From an uncultured beta proteobacterium (GTDB lineage Bacteria; Pseudomonadota; Gammaproteobacteria; Burkholderiales; Rhodocyclaceae), in the NCBI GenBank assembly GCA_903908065.1, contig CAIVQO010000022.1, positions 1-64,000 of the forward strand: a stretch of 64,000 nt of DNA, given 5' to 3'. Position numbers and translations under genes: made by a program. Each line of letters starts with the position of its first letter. Position 1 is the first letter of the stretch. Below are positions 7,939-17,368 of this stretch, piece after piece. A model generated the notes under the pieces. It saw only the letters and a program-made list of their open reading frames with translations, was not told the DNA's origin and ran no database searches.

Positions 7939-9684
7939 ATGACCAAGCTCCGCAGCGTCGGCAGGACCAACAGCGAGGATTTGCGCGCTCGCGTGCATTT
8001 TTGCGCCGAGACCGGGCAGATCTGGCTGCACGAGCATCGCATGCTGCTGGTGCATGCCGAAGCCCAGGCGGCGCTGCGCAAGGAGCTTATCGACACGCTT
8101 GGCATGGAACGCGCGCGCGGCCTGCTGACGCGCATGGGTTATGCCTCCGGCGTGCGCGATGCCGAATTGGCGCGCACCCGTGCCGAGGATTCGAGCGACC
8201 TCGAAGCCTTCATGACCGGCCCGCAACTGCATACCCTGGAAGGCATCGTCCGCGTCACCCCGATCAAGCTCGAACTCAACCGCCACGCCGGCCAGTTTTA
8301 CGCCGAGTTCCTCTGGGAACATTCCTGGGAAGGCCAGTGGCATCGCCACCACTACGGCATCCACAGCGAGCCCGTGTGCTGGACCCAGATTGGCTATGCC
8401 TGCGGTTACACCTCTGCCTTCATGGGGCGCACCATCCTTTACAAGGAAGTCGAGTGCACCGGCATGGGCCACAACAACTGCCGGATCGTCGGCAAGCCGG
8501 CCGAGGAGTGGGACGATGCCGAACAGCAGATGCGCTATTTCAACGGCCAATCCATCGCCGACCAGCTGATCGATTTGCAGACCCAGGTGGTGCAACTGCG
8601 TTCGTCGATAGGCGACCGCGATCAGTTGCCGGAAGACGTGACGGGGGCCTCGCCCGGCTTCCGTGCCGCCTACGACCTGCTCAAACAGGCCGCGGGCAGC
8701 CATATCAGCGTGCTGTTGCGTGGCGAAACCGGTGTCGGCAAAGAGGTGTTTGCCCGCAGCCTGCATGAAATGAGCGTGCGCAGTGGCAAATCCTTCATCG
8801 CCGTGAATTGCGCGGCGATCCCCCACGAGCTGGTGGAATCGGAACTGTTCGGCGTCGAGAAGGGCGCCTACACCGGGGCACTGGTGTCGCGCCCCGGCCG
8901 CTTCGAGCGCGCCGATGGCAGCACACTGTTCCTCGACGAGATTGGCGACTTGCCGGCCTCGGCTCAGGCCAAACTGCTGCGCGTGCTGCAGGAAGGCGAG
9001 ATCGAGCGGCTCGGTGACCAGAAAACACGCAAGATCAATGTCCGTGTGGTGGCGGCCACTAACGCCAACTTACAGGAGCTGGTCAAGGAGGGGCGTTTCC
9101 GTTCCGACCTCTTCTACCGGCTCAATGCCTACCAGATCGTCATACCTCCCTTGCGCGAGCGCAAGCAGGATATCCCACTACTGGCCAAGCACTTCCTTGC
9201 CAAGCACTCGGCCATCCACGGCAAGAAGCTGCGCGGCTTTACGGACAAGGCCAAGCGCGCCTTGCTCTCCTATGCCTGGCCCGGCAACATCCGGGAGCTG
9301 CAGAATGCGGTCGAGCGCGGCGTGATCCTGGCCCCGAGCGGCACGCGCATCGAAGTCAGCCACCTGTTCATGTCCTGCAGCGACATGCAGCCGCCCGAGT
9401 TCGGGCTTGACCACGCCGGCGGGCTCGACGTGAATTGCTGGGAAACCGGGAAGGATTTGCGCGAGGCTGTGTTTAACGGTGCGCTGACGCTCGACCAGGT
9501 CGAGGCCATGCTGCTGGAAACAGCGGTCGACAAGGCGCGCGGCAATCTTTCCTCAGCGGCGCGGATGTTGGGTATTACGCGGCCGCAGCTGGCCTATCGC
9601 CTCAAGCGCCTGCACGAAGGCAAGGATCAGCCGGTCGATCCGGCACTGGAATCCTTCGAGCACGCTGCCAACAGCCCCCTCTGA
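7939..9684 (+). CDS. Sigma-54-dependent aromatic-responsive activator (XylR/DmpR family)
   Basis: A 581-residue, three-domain regulator. Residues 1-200 form the XylR_N/V4R sensor, ending in the typical GYACGY...C-x7-C...GKPAEEW pattern (Cys173 and Cys181). The AAA+ domain has Walker A GETGVGKE (262-269), the sigma-54 contact loop GAYTGA (309-314; usually GAFTGA) and Walker [10 protein letters not shown] (330-338). A Fis-type helix-turn-helix ([20 protein letters not shown]) is near residues 535-555. Family members bind a phenol or toluene effector and activate sigma-54 promoters; the effector here is probably phenol, judging from the divergent pps-ppc operon. The ATG at 7939 has its best purine-rich site rather far upstream. 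The V4R-AAA-HTH order is unambiguous; the effector is inference. Confidence 0.88.
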   Translation: MTKLRSVGRTNSEDLRARVHFCAETGQIWLHEHRMLLVHAEAQAALRKELIDTLGMERARGLLTRMGYASGVRDAELARTRAEDSSDLEAFMTGPQLHTLEGIVRVTPIKLELNRHAGQFYAEFLWEHSWEGQWHRHHYGIHSEPVCWTQIGYACGYTSAFMGRTILYKEVECTGMGHNNCRIVGKPAEEWDDAEQQMRYFNGQSIADQLIDLQTQVVQLRSSIGDRDQLPEDVTGASPGFRAAYDLLKQAAGSHISVLLRGETGVGKEVFARSLHEMSVRSGKSFIAVNCAAIPHELVESELFGVEKGAYTGALVSRPGRFERADGSTLFLDEIGDLPASAQAKLLRVLQEGEIERLGDQKTRKINVRVVAATNANLQELVKEGRFRSDLFYRLNAYQIVIPPLRERKQDIPLLAKHFLAKHSAIHGKKLRGFTDKAKRALLSYAWPGNIRELQNAVERGVILAPSGTRIEVSHLFMSCSDMQPPEFGLDHAGGLDVNCWETGKDLREAVFNGALTLDQVEAMLLETAVDKARGNLSSAARMLGITRPQLAYRLKRLHEGKDQPVDPALESFEHAANSPL

Positions 9685-9686
9685 CA

Positions 9687-10145
9687 GTGGCTCAATTGGC
9701 CCCCGAGCCGGCTGCCTATCTGGCGAGCCACCATGTCATGACCTTGGCGACGCAGGGCCCGGAGGGCCCCTGGGCCGCCGCTGTGTTTTATGCCTGGGTC
9801 GATGGCGCCCTGATCTTTCTTAGCTCGCCGAAATCACGCCATGGTGCCAACTTGGCGCACGACAGCCGCTGTGCGGCGACGATACAGGAGGACTACAGCG
9901 ACTGGCAGCAGATTAAAGGCGTGCAGCTCGAAGGCCAGGGCGAACAGCTGCACGGAGAGGATGCCGCGCGCGCCCGCGCCGCGTATGCGGAGAAGTTTCC
10001 CATCGCCGGGCCTCTGGCGATGATTCCTCCGGCCATTGCCGAGGCCTTTGCCCGCGTCAGCTGGTACCGACTGCGGCCGGCCCGAATGTATTTCATCGAC
10101 AATTCCCGGGGCTTCGGCCATCGCGAAGAGCTGAACGTCCGCTGA
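9687..10145 (+). CDS. Pyridoxamine-5'-phosphate-oxidase-like flavin-binding protein
   Basis: About 152 residues with the split-barrel flavin-binding pattern: H-x-MTLAT near residue 16, then AAVFYAW and SSPKSRHGANL, and a C-terminal YRLRPARMYFIDN. It resembles the YhbP/general-stress FMN-binding branch of the PNPOx superfamily rather than true PdxH. It starts with GTG only 2 bp after the activator gene and is probably cotranscribed. The substrate is unknown; a link to phenol metabolism is only positional. Confidence 0.65.
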   Translation: MAQLAPEPAAYLASHHVMTLATQGPEGPWAAAVFYAWVDGALIFLSSPKSRHGANLAHDSRCAATIQEDYSDWQQIKGVQLEGQGEQLHGEDAARARAAYAEKFPIAGPLAMIPPAIAEAFARVSWYRLRPARMYFIDNSRGFGHREELNVR

Positions 10146-10201
10146 CCGGATTCCGCTGGGCTTGTAGCGTGCGGTGGGGCGCCGTCAAAAAGTGGCGGTA
10201 C

Positions 10202-10217
10202 CGGCAAGCGCTTGCCG
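10202..10217. other. Perfect 16-bp palindrome between two genes
   Basis: CGGCAAGCGCTTGCCG is perfectly self-complementary and lies in the 132-bp gap between the flavin-binding protein gene and the methyltransferase gene. It has no loop and no T-tract, so an operator is as likely as a terminator. Confidence 0.35.
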
Positions 10218-10277
10218 AGACAGGGCCGAGTCAGGGTTTAAGATGGCCGCCTTTGCACATTGCCGACCGGGACCGAA

Positions 10278-10904
10278 ATGGACCAATTGAGCCGATGGAA
10301 CCTGCGTTACCGCGACGCAGGCGAGGATTATCTCTTTGGTACCGAACCCAATCGCTTCCTCGCCCATCGCGTCGAGCTGCTGCGCAATGGTCACAATGCG
10401 CTTTGCGTGGCCGACGGCGAAGGGCGAAATTCGGTCTGGTTGGCGGAGCAGGGTCTGGACGTAACGGCGATAGAGATTTCTGCGGTCGCTGTGGAAAAAG
10501 CACGTCGCCTGGCCGCCGGGCGCGGCGTGAATATCGCGTTCGAGGTGGCCGACATGCTCGCGGCAGACTGGCCGCCGCCGCCGATGCATGGGCTTTACGA
10601 TTGGGTGATCGGCATATTCATCCAGTTCACCGGGTCTGAGGAGCGGCAGCGTCAGTTTGCCGCGATGAAACAGCTGACCCGGCGCGGCGGCCGTATCCTG
10701 CTGCAGGGCTACACGCCGAAGCAGCTCGACTATGGCACTGGCGGCCCCGGTGTTCTGGAAAACCTCTACACGCCTGAAATCTTGCGAGCATCCTTCGGTG
10801 ACTGGCTGATCGAGGAGTTGACCGAATACGAAGAAGATATCAGCGAAGGACGCGGCCACAGCGGCCGTTCCGCCTTGATCGGCATCGTTGCGCGCAAGCC
10901 CTAG
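10278..10904 (+). CDS. SAM-dependent methyltransferase (TehB/thiopurine-type class I)
   Basis: A 208-residue class I methyltransferase. A degenerate motif I (ALCVADGEGRNSVWLAEQG) lies near residues 46-64, an acidic motif II (VTAIEISAVAVEKAR) near 67-81, and a GIFIQF motif at the strand-4 position. The N-terminal WNLRYRDAGEDYLFGTEPN is typical of the small TehB-like methyltransferases that modify chalcogen or thiol compounds. The ATG at 10278 (MDQLSRWN) was chosen over one 18 bp upstream because the family usually starts just before W-x-x-R-Y. The substrate cannot be told. Confidence 0.7.
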   Translation: MDQLSRWNLRYRDAGEDYLFGTEPNRFLAHRVELLRNGHNALCVADGEGRNSVWLAEQGLDVTAIEISAVAVEKARRLAAGRGVNIAFEVADMLAADWPPPPMHGLYDWVIGIFIQFTGSEERQRQFAAMKQLTRRGGRILLQGYTPKQLDYGTGGPGVLENLYTPEILRASFGDWLIEELTEYEEDISEGRGHSGRSALIGIVARKP

Positions 10905-10910
10905 ACCGGC

Positions 10911-11543
10911 ATGGACCATATCGGCCTCTGGATACGTCGCGGTTTTGGCATGCTTGCGCTGGGTTTGGGCGCAGCCGGACTGTTCGGGCTGGGCAGCACC
11001 CTGGTCGATGCGGTCGCGGCCGGCGCGAGCCTGATTGCGTTGCTGCCGACGGCGGGCATCGCCCTTGGCTTTATCCTGCCGCTGCTGGTATTGGCCCGGC
11101 GCTGGCTGTTGGCCGCCCCCGCGGTGCCTCCGGTGGAATCCCGGGTGGCAGGATCGGCGGGCAGGGGCTCGCTGGGTGTGGCGCTGGGTCTGGTGCTCGT
11201 GGTGGGGCTGATAGTTGGCGGCCGCTACTGGTTCCAGAACGCCAATCGGGATCTGATCGAGCTGACGAAGGCGCGCGAAGTCGATCTGCCGGCGGTGCGT
11301 CCGGCGGTACTGAAGTTCCGCGCCGAGCAGGGTCGCTATCCGGCGCAGCTTGCCGAACTGGTGCCCAACTACCTGCCGCGGCTGCCCGGATCCCTGATTA
11401 ACCGCGAGGACATGGAGCCGGTACTCAGGCTTGGCTATTCGGCGGACCTTAATTCTGCCCGGGCGCGCTTTTATGGCCATCGCGGGCCGGATTCCCGCGC
11501 GGACTACGATTTTGTCAGCGGCAGGCTGACGCATGACGAATGA
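10911..11543 (+). CDS. Membrane protein with pseudopilin-like periplasmic part
   Basis: A 210-residue protein with three hydrophobic segments, near residues 12-30, 38-62 and 86-105. The C-terminal stretch has the composition and spacing of a type II secretion pseudopilin tail, as in LKFRAEQGRYPAQLAEL and NYLPRLP. It lacks the N-terminal prepilin peptidase site, so it is not a secreted pilin. It begins 6 bp after the methyltransferase gene and its TGA overlaps the next ATG, so the three form a unit. I do not recognise a named family. Confidence 0.55.
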   Translation: MDHIGLWIRRGFGMLALGLGAAGLFGLGSTLVDAVAAGASLIALLPTAGIALGFILPLLVLARRWLLAAPAVPPVESRVAGSAGRGSLGVALGLVLVVGLIVGGRYWFQNANRDLIELTKAREVDLPAVRPAVLKFRAEQGRYPAQLAELVPNYLPRLPGSLINREDMEPVLRLGYSADLNSARARFYGHRGPDSRADYDFVSGRLTHDE

Positions 11544-12292
11544 GGTGGAAGCTGAGCATGCGAACCATGATTTTGCGGCGCCTGGAGGTCCTCGGCGCAA
11601 TGCTGCTACTGCTCATTCTGCTGCAGGGCTGCGGCACGCCGTATGCGACGATGAGGAACTCGCAACGCGAGGAGGTCATGCTGCTCGGCCACGATCCGGT
11701 GGCGTATTTCACTCTCGGCAAGCCGACCTACGGTGATCCGACGATCAAGAGCACGCTGCCGGAGCGGACCTACTATTTCGCTAGCGTCGCCAACAAGCAG
11801 TTGTTCGATGCGGCGCCGGAAAAGTACGAGCCGCAGTATGGCGGCTTCTGCGCCTCGGGCGCCGCGTTCGCACTGAAACTCGGCAGCGACCCGAGCGAGT
11901 TCGAGATTGTCGGCGGCAAGCTCTACATCTTCGGCGACGTCGTCGGGCATGAGGCCTGGAGCATCGCACCGGACTGGAATATTCGCCACGGCGACCAGGT
12001 CTGGCCGGAGTCGAGTGCAGAAGGCTGGCGCTGGCAGAGCCTCAAGCGCTACGCGAGCAAGGTGGCCTGGTACAAGAACACTGCGGATATCCAGCGCGAT
12101 TGGGACGCGCGATTTCCCGGTCGCCCCCGCGCCGTCTACGATCCCGGTGGCATGTTCACCAACCTCTTCCTCAAGGGGCCGGGGTGGCGCGCCCGAGAGG
12201 GGTTTGGCCAGCCGGCAGTAGGCTTCGTCGGCGAGGATGCCTGTCCGCCGGCCTGCGCGGGCCTCCATTCGCGGCGCTTCGGCGAAAAATAG
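11540..12292 (+). CDS. YHS-domain lipoprotein
   Basis: About 250 residues. A signal sequence ends in the lipobox LLQGC at about residue 30. A YHS-type domain follows: LLGHDPVAYFT, then TYYFASVANKQLFDAAPEKY and PQYGGFCASGAAF. YHS domains often bind copper or other metals, and this YHS/secreted layout is common in proteobacteria. It continues with an uncharacterised 100-residue tail. The ATG overlaps the previous stop (ATGA). The tail shows no catalytic motif. Confidence 0.7.
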   Translation: MRWKLSMRTMILRRLEVLGAMLLLLILLQGCGTPYATMRNSQREEVMLLGHDPVAYFTLGKPTYGDPTIKSTLPERTYYFASVANKQLFDAAPEKYEPQYGGFCASGAAFALKLGSDPSEFEIVGGKLYIFGDVVGHEAWSIAPDWNIRHGDQVWPESSAEGWRWQSLKRYASKVAWYKNTADIQRDWDARFPGRPRAVYDPGGMFTNLFLKGPGWRAREGFGQPAVGFVGEDACPPACAGLHSRRFGEK

Positions 12293-12379
12293 GCGCGCCG
12301 GAAAACCAGCCTTCGCCACGCCCGATTTCCTGCGGCCTGCGGACTAAAATGGAACCGATATCCGTCTGGGAGCGGTCCG

Positions 12380-14017
12380 ATGTTCGAACTTGGAAAGCTG
12401 TTCTCGCACAAGCCGGACCATCCGATGAATACGGTCGGCAAGGCGCGCGATCTGCTGGGTTCGGTTGATGCATCCGATCCGGCCGCGGCACTGGTCGAGA
12501 TCGGCACCTGGGGCAATTCGCTGGCTGGCGCCGACGGCTTTTCCTGCGACGACCGCTTCCTGATCGTCAGCGAGATCGAGGCTGCCGGCAGCCGGGTCGC
12601 GGCCGAGGTGTTTCAGGAGTACCTGCGCCACATCCATAAGCGCGACCAGGAACAGCGGAAGATCTATGAGTCGCTACATGGCTACTGGCAGGCGCTGGCG
12701 GAGGGGTATGAGCGCTGCGTGCTCGACCACGAGTCCGGACAACCCGGCGCGGCCGCCTTCGACAAGTACCTTGGACTGGCCATTGCGCGGGCGATCCGCG
12801 CCTGCGAGCGGGCGGAGCGGACGCGGCAGATGCGCTACATCGGTTCCGGCGAGGATCTCTGGGTCGTGCCCTTCCGCTTGTTCGCCTATGCGGAAAAGCG
12901 CCAGCTCGACGAGATTCCGTTTGCTGTGCACGAACGCGAGGTACGTTCGACGATTCGCGCCGAATTGCTGCGCATGGCCGGCATGAGCCTGGCCGCATTG
13001 CACGAGATGCCACCGGAGCAGGTCGAACTGGCCGGGCGCATCCTCGAACGCTTCGCCATTTCATTTGTCTGGTCGAAGGAGGCTGCGACAGGGTGCAACT
13101 TCGTGCTCGACCTGGCCGGGCGCCTGTCTCCCCGGCAGCATGCCACTGCGATGACCCCGGCCCCCGGCCTGCGCTATTTCGGTGGAGGCCCGGCCTTGCC
13201 CAAGCTGGAGGAGATTGAGGCGCTGGTCGCCAAGGACCTGCTGGCAGAGGAAGCGCGCTTCGGCCCCGAGTTCACTCAGGCGCAGATTGTCAGTGTCATA
13301 CGCCATCTGCTGATCTACCTTGGCGCCAATCCGCCCAAACGACACTTTGCGCGGGTCTCGACTTCCAGTCCGGTGACGATCGCCCATGGTTTCGGTTCGG
13401 TGGCGCCGCGCGTGGCGACGCTGGAAGCCGGTTCGGGCGTGGCGATCGACGAAGAACTCAACCTCAGGCAGCGCCAACACTCCGGCGTACAGCTGGCGGC
13501 CGAAACACCGGATTCCGAGCCCGAGATCTGGACCATGCGCGACCAGAGCGAATGGGGTGTTGGCGTCGATATTCCGCAGGGCCTGGGTGGCTGGGCCGAG
13601 CCCGGCGTGCTTTGCGGCATCCGTGTGGACGAGAAGTCGCCATGGTGGGTCGGCATCATTCGGCGGGTCGACGCGCCGGAGTTCGGTCGCGTTCATTGTG
13701 GTCTGTGGATCATGTCGAAGCGGCCGATCGCCACCCATTTGCGTGTGATCGGCAACGAGACCCACCAGGCCGAAAACTGGGAAACATCGAGTGGCGGCTT
13801 CCGCTACCACTACATGCGGGCCCTGTTGCTGCCTGACACGGTCAAAGCCCATGATCGCCCGGTGATGTTGGTCGAGCGGCAGCAGATATGGATCGGCGAA
13901 CTGTGCGAAATCATGGCTGGCGAACATCCGCGCCACATTCGGCTGATGGAACTGATCGAGGAAGGCGCCGATTACATGCGCATCGGCTTTTCCTGGATGC
14001 CGATGGATCGCACTTAG
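12380..14017 (+). CDS. Uncharacterised 545-residue protein
   Basis: A long soluble-looking protein with no signal peptide, no transmembrane segment and no motif I can name. The first half is mostly helical and charged. After about residue 340 it appears beta-rich, for example LCGIRVDEKSPWWVGIIRR and HCGLWIMSKRPIATHLRV; this could be a small barrel domain, but I cannot confirm a family. A GGGAG sequence 8 bp before the ATG supports the start. It stands alone and converges with the SulP gene with a 13-bp gap. Codon and base use look like the neighbouring genes. Confidence 0.6.
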   Translation: MFELGKLFSHKPDHPMNTVGKARDLLGSVDASDPAAALVEIGTWGNSLAGADGFSCDDRFLIVSEIEAAGSRVAAEVFQEYLRHIHKRDQEQRKIYESLHGYWQALAEGYERCVLDHESGQPGAAAFDKYLGLAIARAIRACERAERTRQMRYIGSGEDLWVVPFRLFAYAEKRQLDEIPFAVHEREVRSTIRAELLRMAGMSLAALHEMPPEQVELAGRILERFAISFVWSKEAATGCNFVLDLAGRLSPRQHATAMTPAPGLRYFGGGPALPKLEEIEALVAKDLLAEEARFGPEFTQAQIVSVIRHLLIYLGANPPKRHFARVSTSSPVTIAHGFGSVAPRVATLEAGSGVAIDEELNLRQRQHSGVQLAAETPDSEPEIWTMRDQSEWGVGVDIPQGLGGWAEPGVLCGIRVDEKSPWWVGIIRRVDAPEFGRVHCGLWIMSKRPIATHLRVIGNETHQAENWETSSGGFRYHYMRALLLPDTVKAHDRPVMLVERQQIWIGELCEIMAGEHPRHIRLMELIEEGADYMRIGFSWMPMDRT

Positions 14018-14030
14018 CCGGCCTCGTCCA

Positions 14031-16256
14031 TCAGGCTTGACCGGCCTGGATTTCCCGGTTGCTGTAGCGCAGGCGAACGGCGATTTCGACGCCGAGGTTG
14101 AACAGCAGCTTGGCGGCAAGTTCGGGGTTGTCGGCGCGGATTTCCTCGAAGGCCTTGCGTGTCAGCTTGAGCGCGACCGACCCCTCGTCGGCGACCACAT
14201 CCGCGGACCTCGGTCCGCCATCGAGCAGGCCGAGTTCGCCGAATATCACCCTCTGGGCGAAAGAGGCGAGCCGGCGGCGGCCCTGGTTACCCTGCACGGT
14301 GACGCTGACACATCCTCGACGCAGCACGAAAAGGCCGTCGGCTTTTTCGCCGCTGCGAAACACCGGTTCGCCAGGCGCGAATTCGATTTGCAGGAGCCGC
14401 GATTCGAGGATGGCCAGTTCGGTGCGGGCGAGGCCGCGGCCAAGCTGTGTTTCTGCCACTTCAAGCAGTCGCTCCCGCGGTTCGGGCAGGTCAAAGCGAT
14501 CGAGCAGGTCGTCTTCGGCCCATTCCATCGCGGCATCGGCCGAGTCGAACCAGAAGCGCTGGGGCACCAGCTTTTCAATGCCGGCCGAGCTCAGCATGCG
14601 GCCGCGGGTGCCGAGCGGTCGAATCGCCGCGAACAGCAGGCGGCAATTGTTGGCGTGCACGCGGACGGCGGCTTGCTGCAGGATACGCAGGCCGGTGACG
14701 TCGATGTCCGTGGCGTGGCGAAAATCCAGGATCAGGTAATCGGCCTTGGCGGCGACGCGTTCGGCTTCACGCGAAAGTTGGTCGGCCGTGCCGAAGAACA
14801 GCGCCCCCTTGAGCTCGAGCAGCACGATGCGCCAGCCTTCGCGTTCCAGTTCGCGCATGCGCGAGAGGCTGCGCTGTCGCAGGGAGCGGTGGGTATCGCC
14901 GTGCAGCTCGCGATTGATGATGCTGCCGCTGTTGCGCCGGACAAAAAGGAACATTGCCGCCAGCACCCCGAAGAAGACGGCGGTAATCAGGTTCGTTACG
15001 GCGGCGATGGCCACCACCGAGAGCATGACCAGGTAATTGGCCAGCAGCGTTCGGCGCTGGGCACGTGTCAAGCGTTCGCGGGTCAGCAGCTGTACCGGCA
15101 CGCGCTTGCTCCACTCGTCGATCATGATCCAGGCGACGGCGCAGATGAGCCCGCCCATTACCGCGAGGGGAAGTCGGCCGATCAGCGATACTCCGGCCAG
15201 CATGAGCATGCCGATGCCGGCGTAGACCAGGGCCGAAAGGCGGGTGTGGGCACCGCCGCGTACGTTGTTGGTACAGCGCGCCAGTCCGGCGGCGCTGGTC
15301 AATCCGCCGAAGCAGGCGGCGATGGCATTGCCGGCACCCTGCACCAGCAATTCGCGATCGGCCTGGTGGCGGCTGTGCAGCATGCCGTCGACCACCGAGG
15401 CGGTGAGCAGGGTTTCCACGGTGGCCAGGATGGCCAGCCCGATTGCTGGCAAGATCAGGGTTGGCACGATCTCGCGCAGGTCCGGATCGGCGGCGATGCG
15501 GCCAAAGCTGCGCAGGACATCGAGATCCGGCAGGCGCGGTTCGAGGTGGCCGAGCGAGCCGCTCAGGCGCCCGGGTTCGATGAACAGAGTGAGCAGGAGG
15601 TGAAGCGCGGTGCCTGCCAGCAGGGCGATCAGCAGCGGTGGAACCTTCACCGAAAGGCGCGGCGGACTCAAGGCGACGAAGAGGGTAAACAGGCTCACCA
15701 GCAGCGTCCATGGACTGACGCCCGCGAGGTCGGTCATGAAGCCTGTGAGGGACGGGCCGGCCGGCATGCCGATCATCGGGCGCAAGGCGGACAGGAGGAT
15801 CAGCAGCGCGGCGCCGTTGATGAAGCCGGCCAGGACCGGGTAAGGCAGGTATTTCACAATGCGGCCGATGCGGGCGAGGCCCAGAGCGAGTTGGGCAATG
15901 CCGGTCATGAACAGCGTCAGCATGGTGAACGCCAGCACCAGAGGGACATCCGGCTCGTCGCCGCTGCGGAAGCGATTTGCCAGTCCGGCGATCAGCGCTG
16001 CAATCCCCAGTACCAGCGCCGGGCGCGTGCCGCCGAGCAGGCCGACGCGGGTCTTGAAGATGGCACCGGTCAGCGTGGTGATGATCGAGCAATAGATCGC
16101 CGCCACGGCCCCGAAGGCAAGATAGGACGGGCCGAGGGGAGCCAGTGCGATCACCCCGTAATTGGCCTCGACCGGAATGCTGACCATCGATGCCGTCAGT
16201 GGTCCGAGAAAATCTCCGCGAAGCGTTTTCGGCGCGGGAGTTTGAGGGGATTTCAC
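14031..16256 (-). CDS. SulP-family anion transporter with STAS and cNMP-binding domains
   Basis: About 741 residues in three parts. A SulP membrane domain with 10 or more segments contains the family signature GLTSAAGLARCTNNVRGGAHTR-like block. A STAS domain follows (ILDFRHATDIDVTGLRIL near residues 505-525). The C-terminus is a Crp-type cyclic-nucleotide-binding domain (FGELGLLDGGPRSADVVA near residues 665-685). SulP proteins move sulfate, bicarbonate or other anions. The C-terminal domain keeps the FGE...PRSA phosphate-binding cassette, so cAMP or cGMP control is plausible. The GTG at 16256 was chosen because AAAGG lies 7 bp upstream; a longer frame to 16379 lacks a good ribosome site. The transported ion is unknown. 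Confidence 0.82.
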   Translation of the reverse strand: MKSPQTPAPKTLRGDFLGPLTASMVSIPVEANYGVIALAPLGPSYLAFGAVAAIYCSIITTLTGAIFKTRVGLLGGTRPALVLGIAALIAGLANRFRSGDEPDVPLVLAFTMLTLFMTGIAQLALGLARIGRIVKYLPYPVLAGFINGAALLILLSALRPMIGMPAGPSLTGFMTDLAGVSPWTLLVSLFTLFVALSPPRLSVKVPPLLIALLAGTALHLLLTLFIEPGRLSGSLGHLEPRLPDLDVLRSFGRIAADPDLREIVPTLILPAIGLAILATVETLLTASVVDGMLHSRHQADRELLVQGAGNAIAACFGGLTSAAGLARCTNNVRGGAHTRLSALVYAGIGMLMLAGVSLIGRLPLAVMGGLICAVAWIMIDEWSKRVPVQLLTRERLTRAQRRTLLANYLVMLSVVAIAAVTNLITAVFFGVLAAMFLFVRRNSGSIINRELHGDTHRSLRQRSLSRMRELEREGWRIVLLELKGALFFGTADQLSREAERVAAKADYLILDFRHATDIDVTGLRILQQAAVRVHANNCRLLFAAIRPLGTRGRMLSSAGIEKLVPQRFWFDSADAAMEWAEDDLLDRFDLPEPRERLLEVAETQLGRGLARTELAILESRLLQIEFAPGEPVFRSGEKADGLFVLRRGCVSVTVQGNQGRRRLASFAQRVIFGELGLLDGGPRSADVVADEGSVALKLTRKAFEEIRADNPELAAKLLFNLGVEIAVRLRYSNREIQAGQA

Positions 16257-16394
16257 GGACACGCCTTTCGCAATAAAGGACCGGCTTCGGCCGGCTGCGG
16301 GCCGCGGGCATTGAGGCGTCAGCCAGGCTTCCCCTCCGAAGCCGCAGCCGTCCGCAACACGCGATAGATTATATTTCAAACATTGGCTGGGGAA

Positions 16395-16412
16395 CGGTAG
16401 CGGCCGCTACCG
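16395..16412. other. Perfect 18-bp palindrome downstream of prmB
   Basis: CGGTAGCGGCCGCTACCG is perfectly self-complementary. A related CGGCCGCTACGG follows at about 16435. It lies between the stop of prmB and the start of the SulP gene on the same strand, so it could be a transcription-end structure for the dap/prmB series or an operator for the transporter. No T-tract follows. Confidence 0.4.
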
Positions 16413-16453
16413 AGCAAGCGTCGGTCGGGGCCACCGGCCGCTACGGCATCGGG

Positions 16454-17368
16454 TCAGGCGCCGCGTCCCGACGCCGCGGACAGGTCTTCGCGCGTCAGCA
16501 CGAAAACCTTGCCTTCCGCGTTCGCAGTGTCGAGCCAGACCGCAGGCAGGTCGGGGAAGGCAGCGGTAACGAGATCCTGGTTGTGGCCAACCTCGACGGC
16601 CAGCACGCCGCCTGGCGTCAGGTGCTTGTGCGCCTGGGCCAGGATGCGTCGCACCACGTCCAGGCCGTCCGTCCCGGCCGCCAGCGCCAGTGAAGGTTCG
16701 TGGCGGTATTCGGCGGGCAGGGCGTCCATCGCCGCGGTGGTGACGTAGGGCGGATTGCAGATGATCAGGTCGTAGCGCTTCTTTTTTACCGTCGCGAACA
16801 GGTCGGATTCGACGGCCTGTACGCGTTCGCCAAGGCCATAGTCGGCGATGTTCTGGCGGGCGACATCGAGCGCCTGCGGCGAAATGTCAATCGCATCGAT
16901 GGTGGCGTTGGGGAAGGCGTGCGCCATGACGATGGCGAGGCAGCCCGAACCGGTACACAAGTCCAGCGCCGCGCTGACCTCGTCCGGGTCTTCGATCCAG
17001 GGCGCGAAGCCGTCTTCCAGCAGTTCCGCAAAGTAGGAACGCGGCACGATCACGCGCGGGTCGACCTGGAAGCGGAAGTCGCCCAGCCAGGCTTCGCCCA
17101 GCAGGTAGGCTGCCGGCAGGCGCTGCGCCACGCGTTGCTGCAGGCGATCCAGCAGGGTCAGCCGCTCGGCATGGGTGAGGCGGGCGTCGAGGAAGGGTTC
17201 GAGGGTATCGCGCGGCAGGTGCAGGGTGGCGAGTACGATCCAGACGGCTTCGTCCCAAGCATTGTCGGTGCCGTGGCCGTAGTGCAGGCCCGCGTCGTTG
17301 AAGCGGCTGACGGCCCAGCGCAGCCAATCGCGGATGGTGACGAGTTCCTCGGTGGCGCTGTTGATCAT
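16454..17368 (-). CDS. prmB: Ribosomal protein L3 N5-glutamine methyltransferase
   Basis: A 304-residue class I methyltransferase. It has the family N-terminus, with helical [11 protein letters not shown] and [13 protein letters not shown], and [12 protein letters not shown]. The SAM motif is [13 protein letters not shown] near residue 135, and the glutamine-methylating NPPYV motif near 205. PrmB rather than PrmC is indicated by Y-L-x-x-E-A-W and by the [11 protein letters not shown] region. It modifies a glutamine of ribosomal protein L3. Its start overlaps the end of dapE by 4 bp, so it is the last gene of the dapC-dapD-pilU-dapE-prmB series. Confidence 0.88.
   Translation of the reverse strand: MINSATEELVTIRDWLRWAVSRFNDAGLHYGHGTDNAWDEAVWIVLATLHLPRDTLEPFLDARLTHAERLTLLDRLQQRVAQRLPAAYLLGEAWLGDFRFQVDPRVIVPRSYFAELLEDGFAPWIEDPDEVSAALDLCTGSGCLAIVMAHAFPNATIDAIDISPQALDVARQNIADYGLGERVQAVESDLFATVKKKRYDLIICNPPYVTTAAMDALPAEYRHEPSLALAAGTDGLDVVRRILAQAHKHLTPGGVLAVEVGHNQDLVTAAFPDLPAVWLDTANAEGKVFVLTREDLSAASGRGA

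Noticed and set aside
14037-16367. 776-residue open frame antisense to the SulP gene
   Set aside because: Gln/Arg/His-rich translation with no motif, fully opposite a clear transporter gene.
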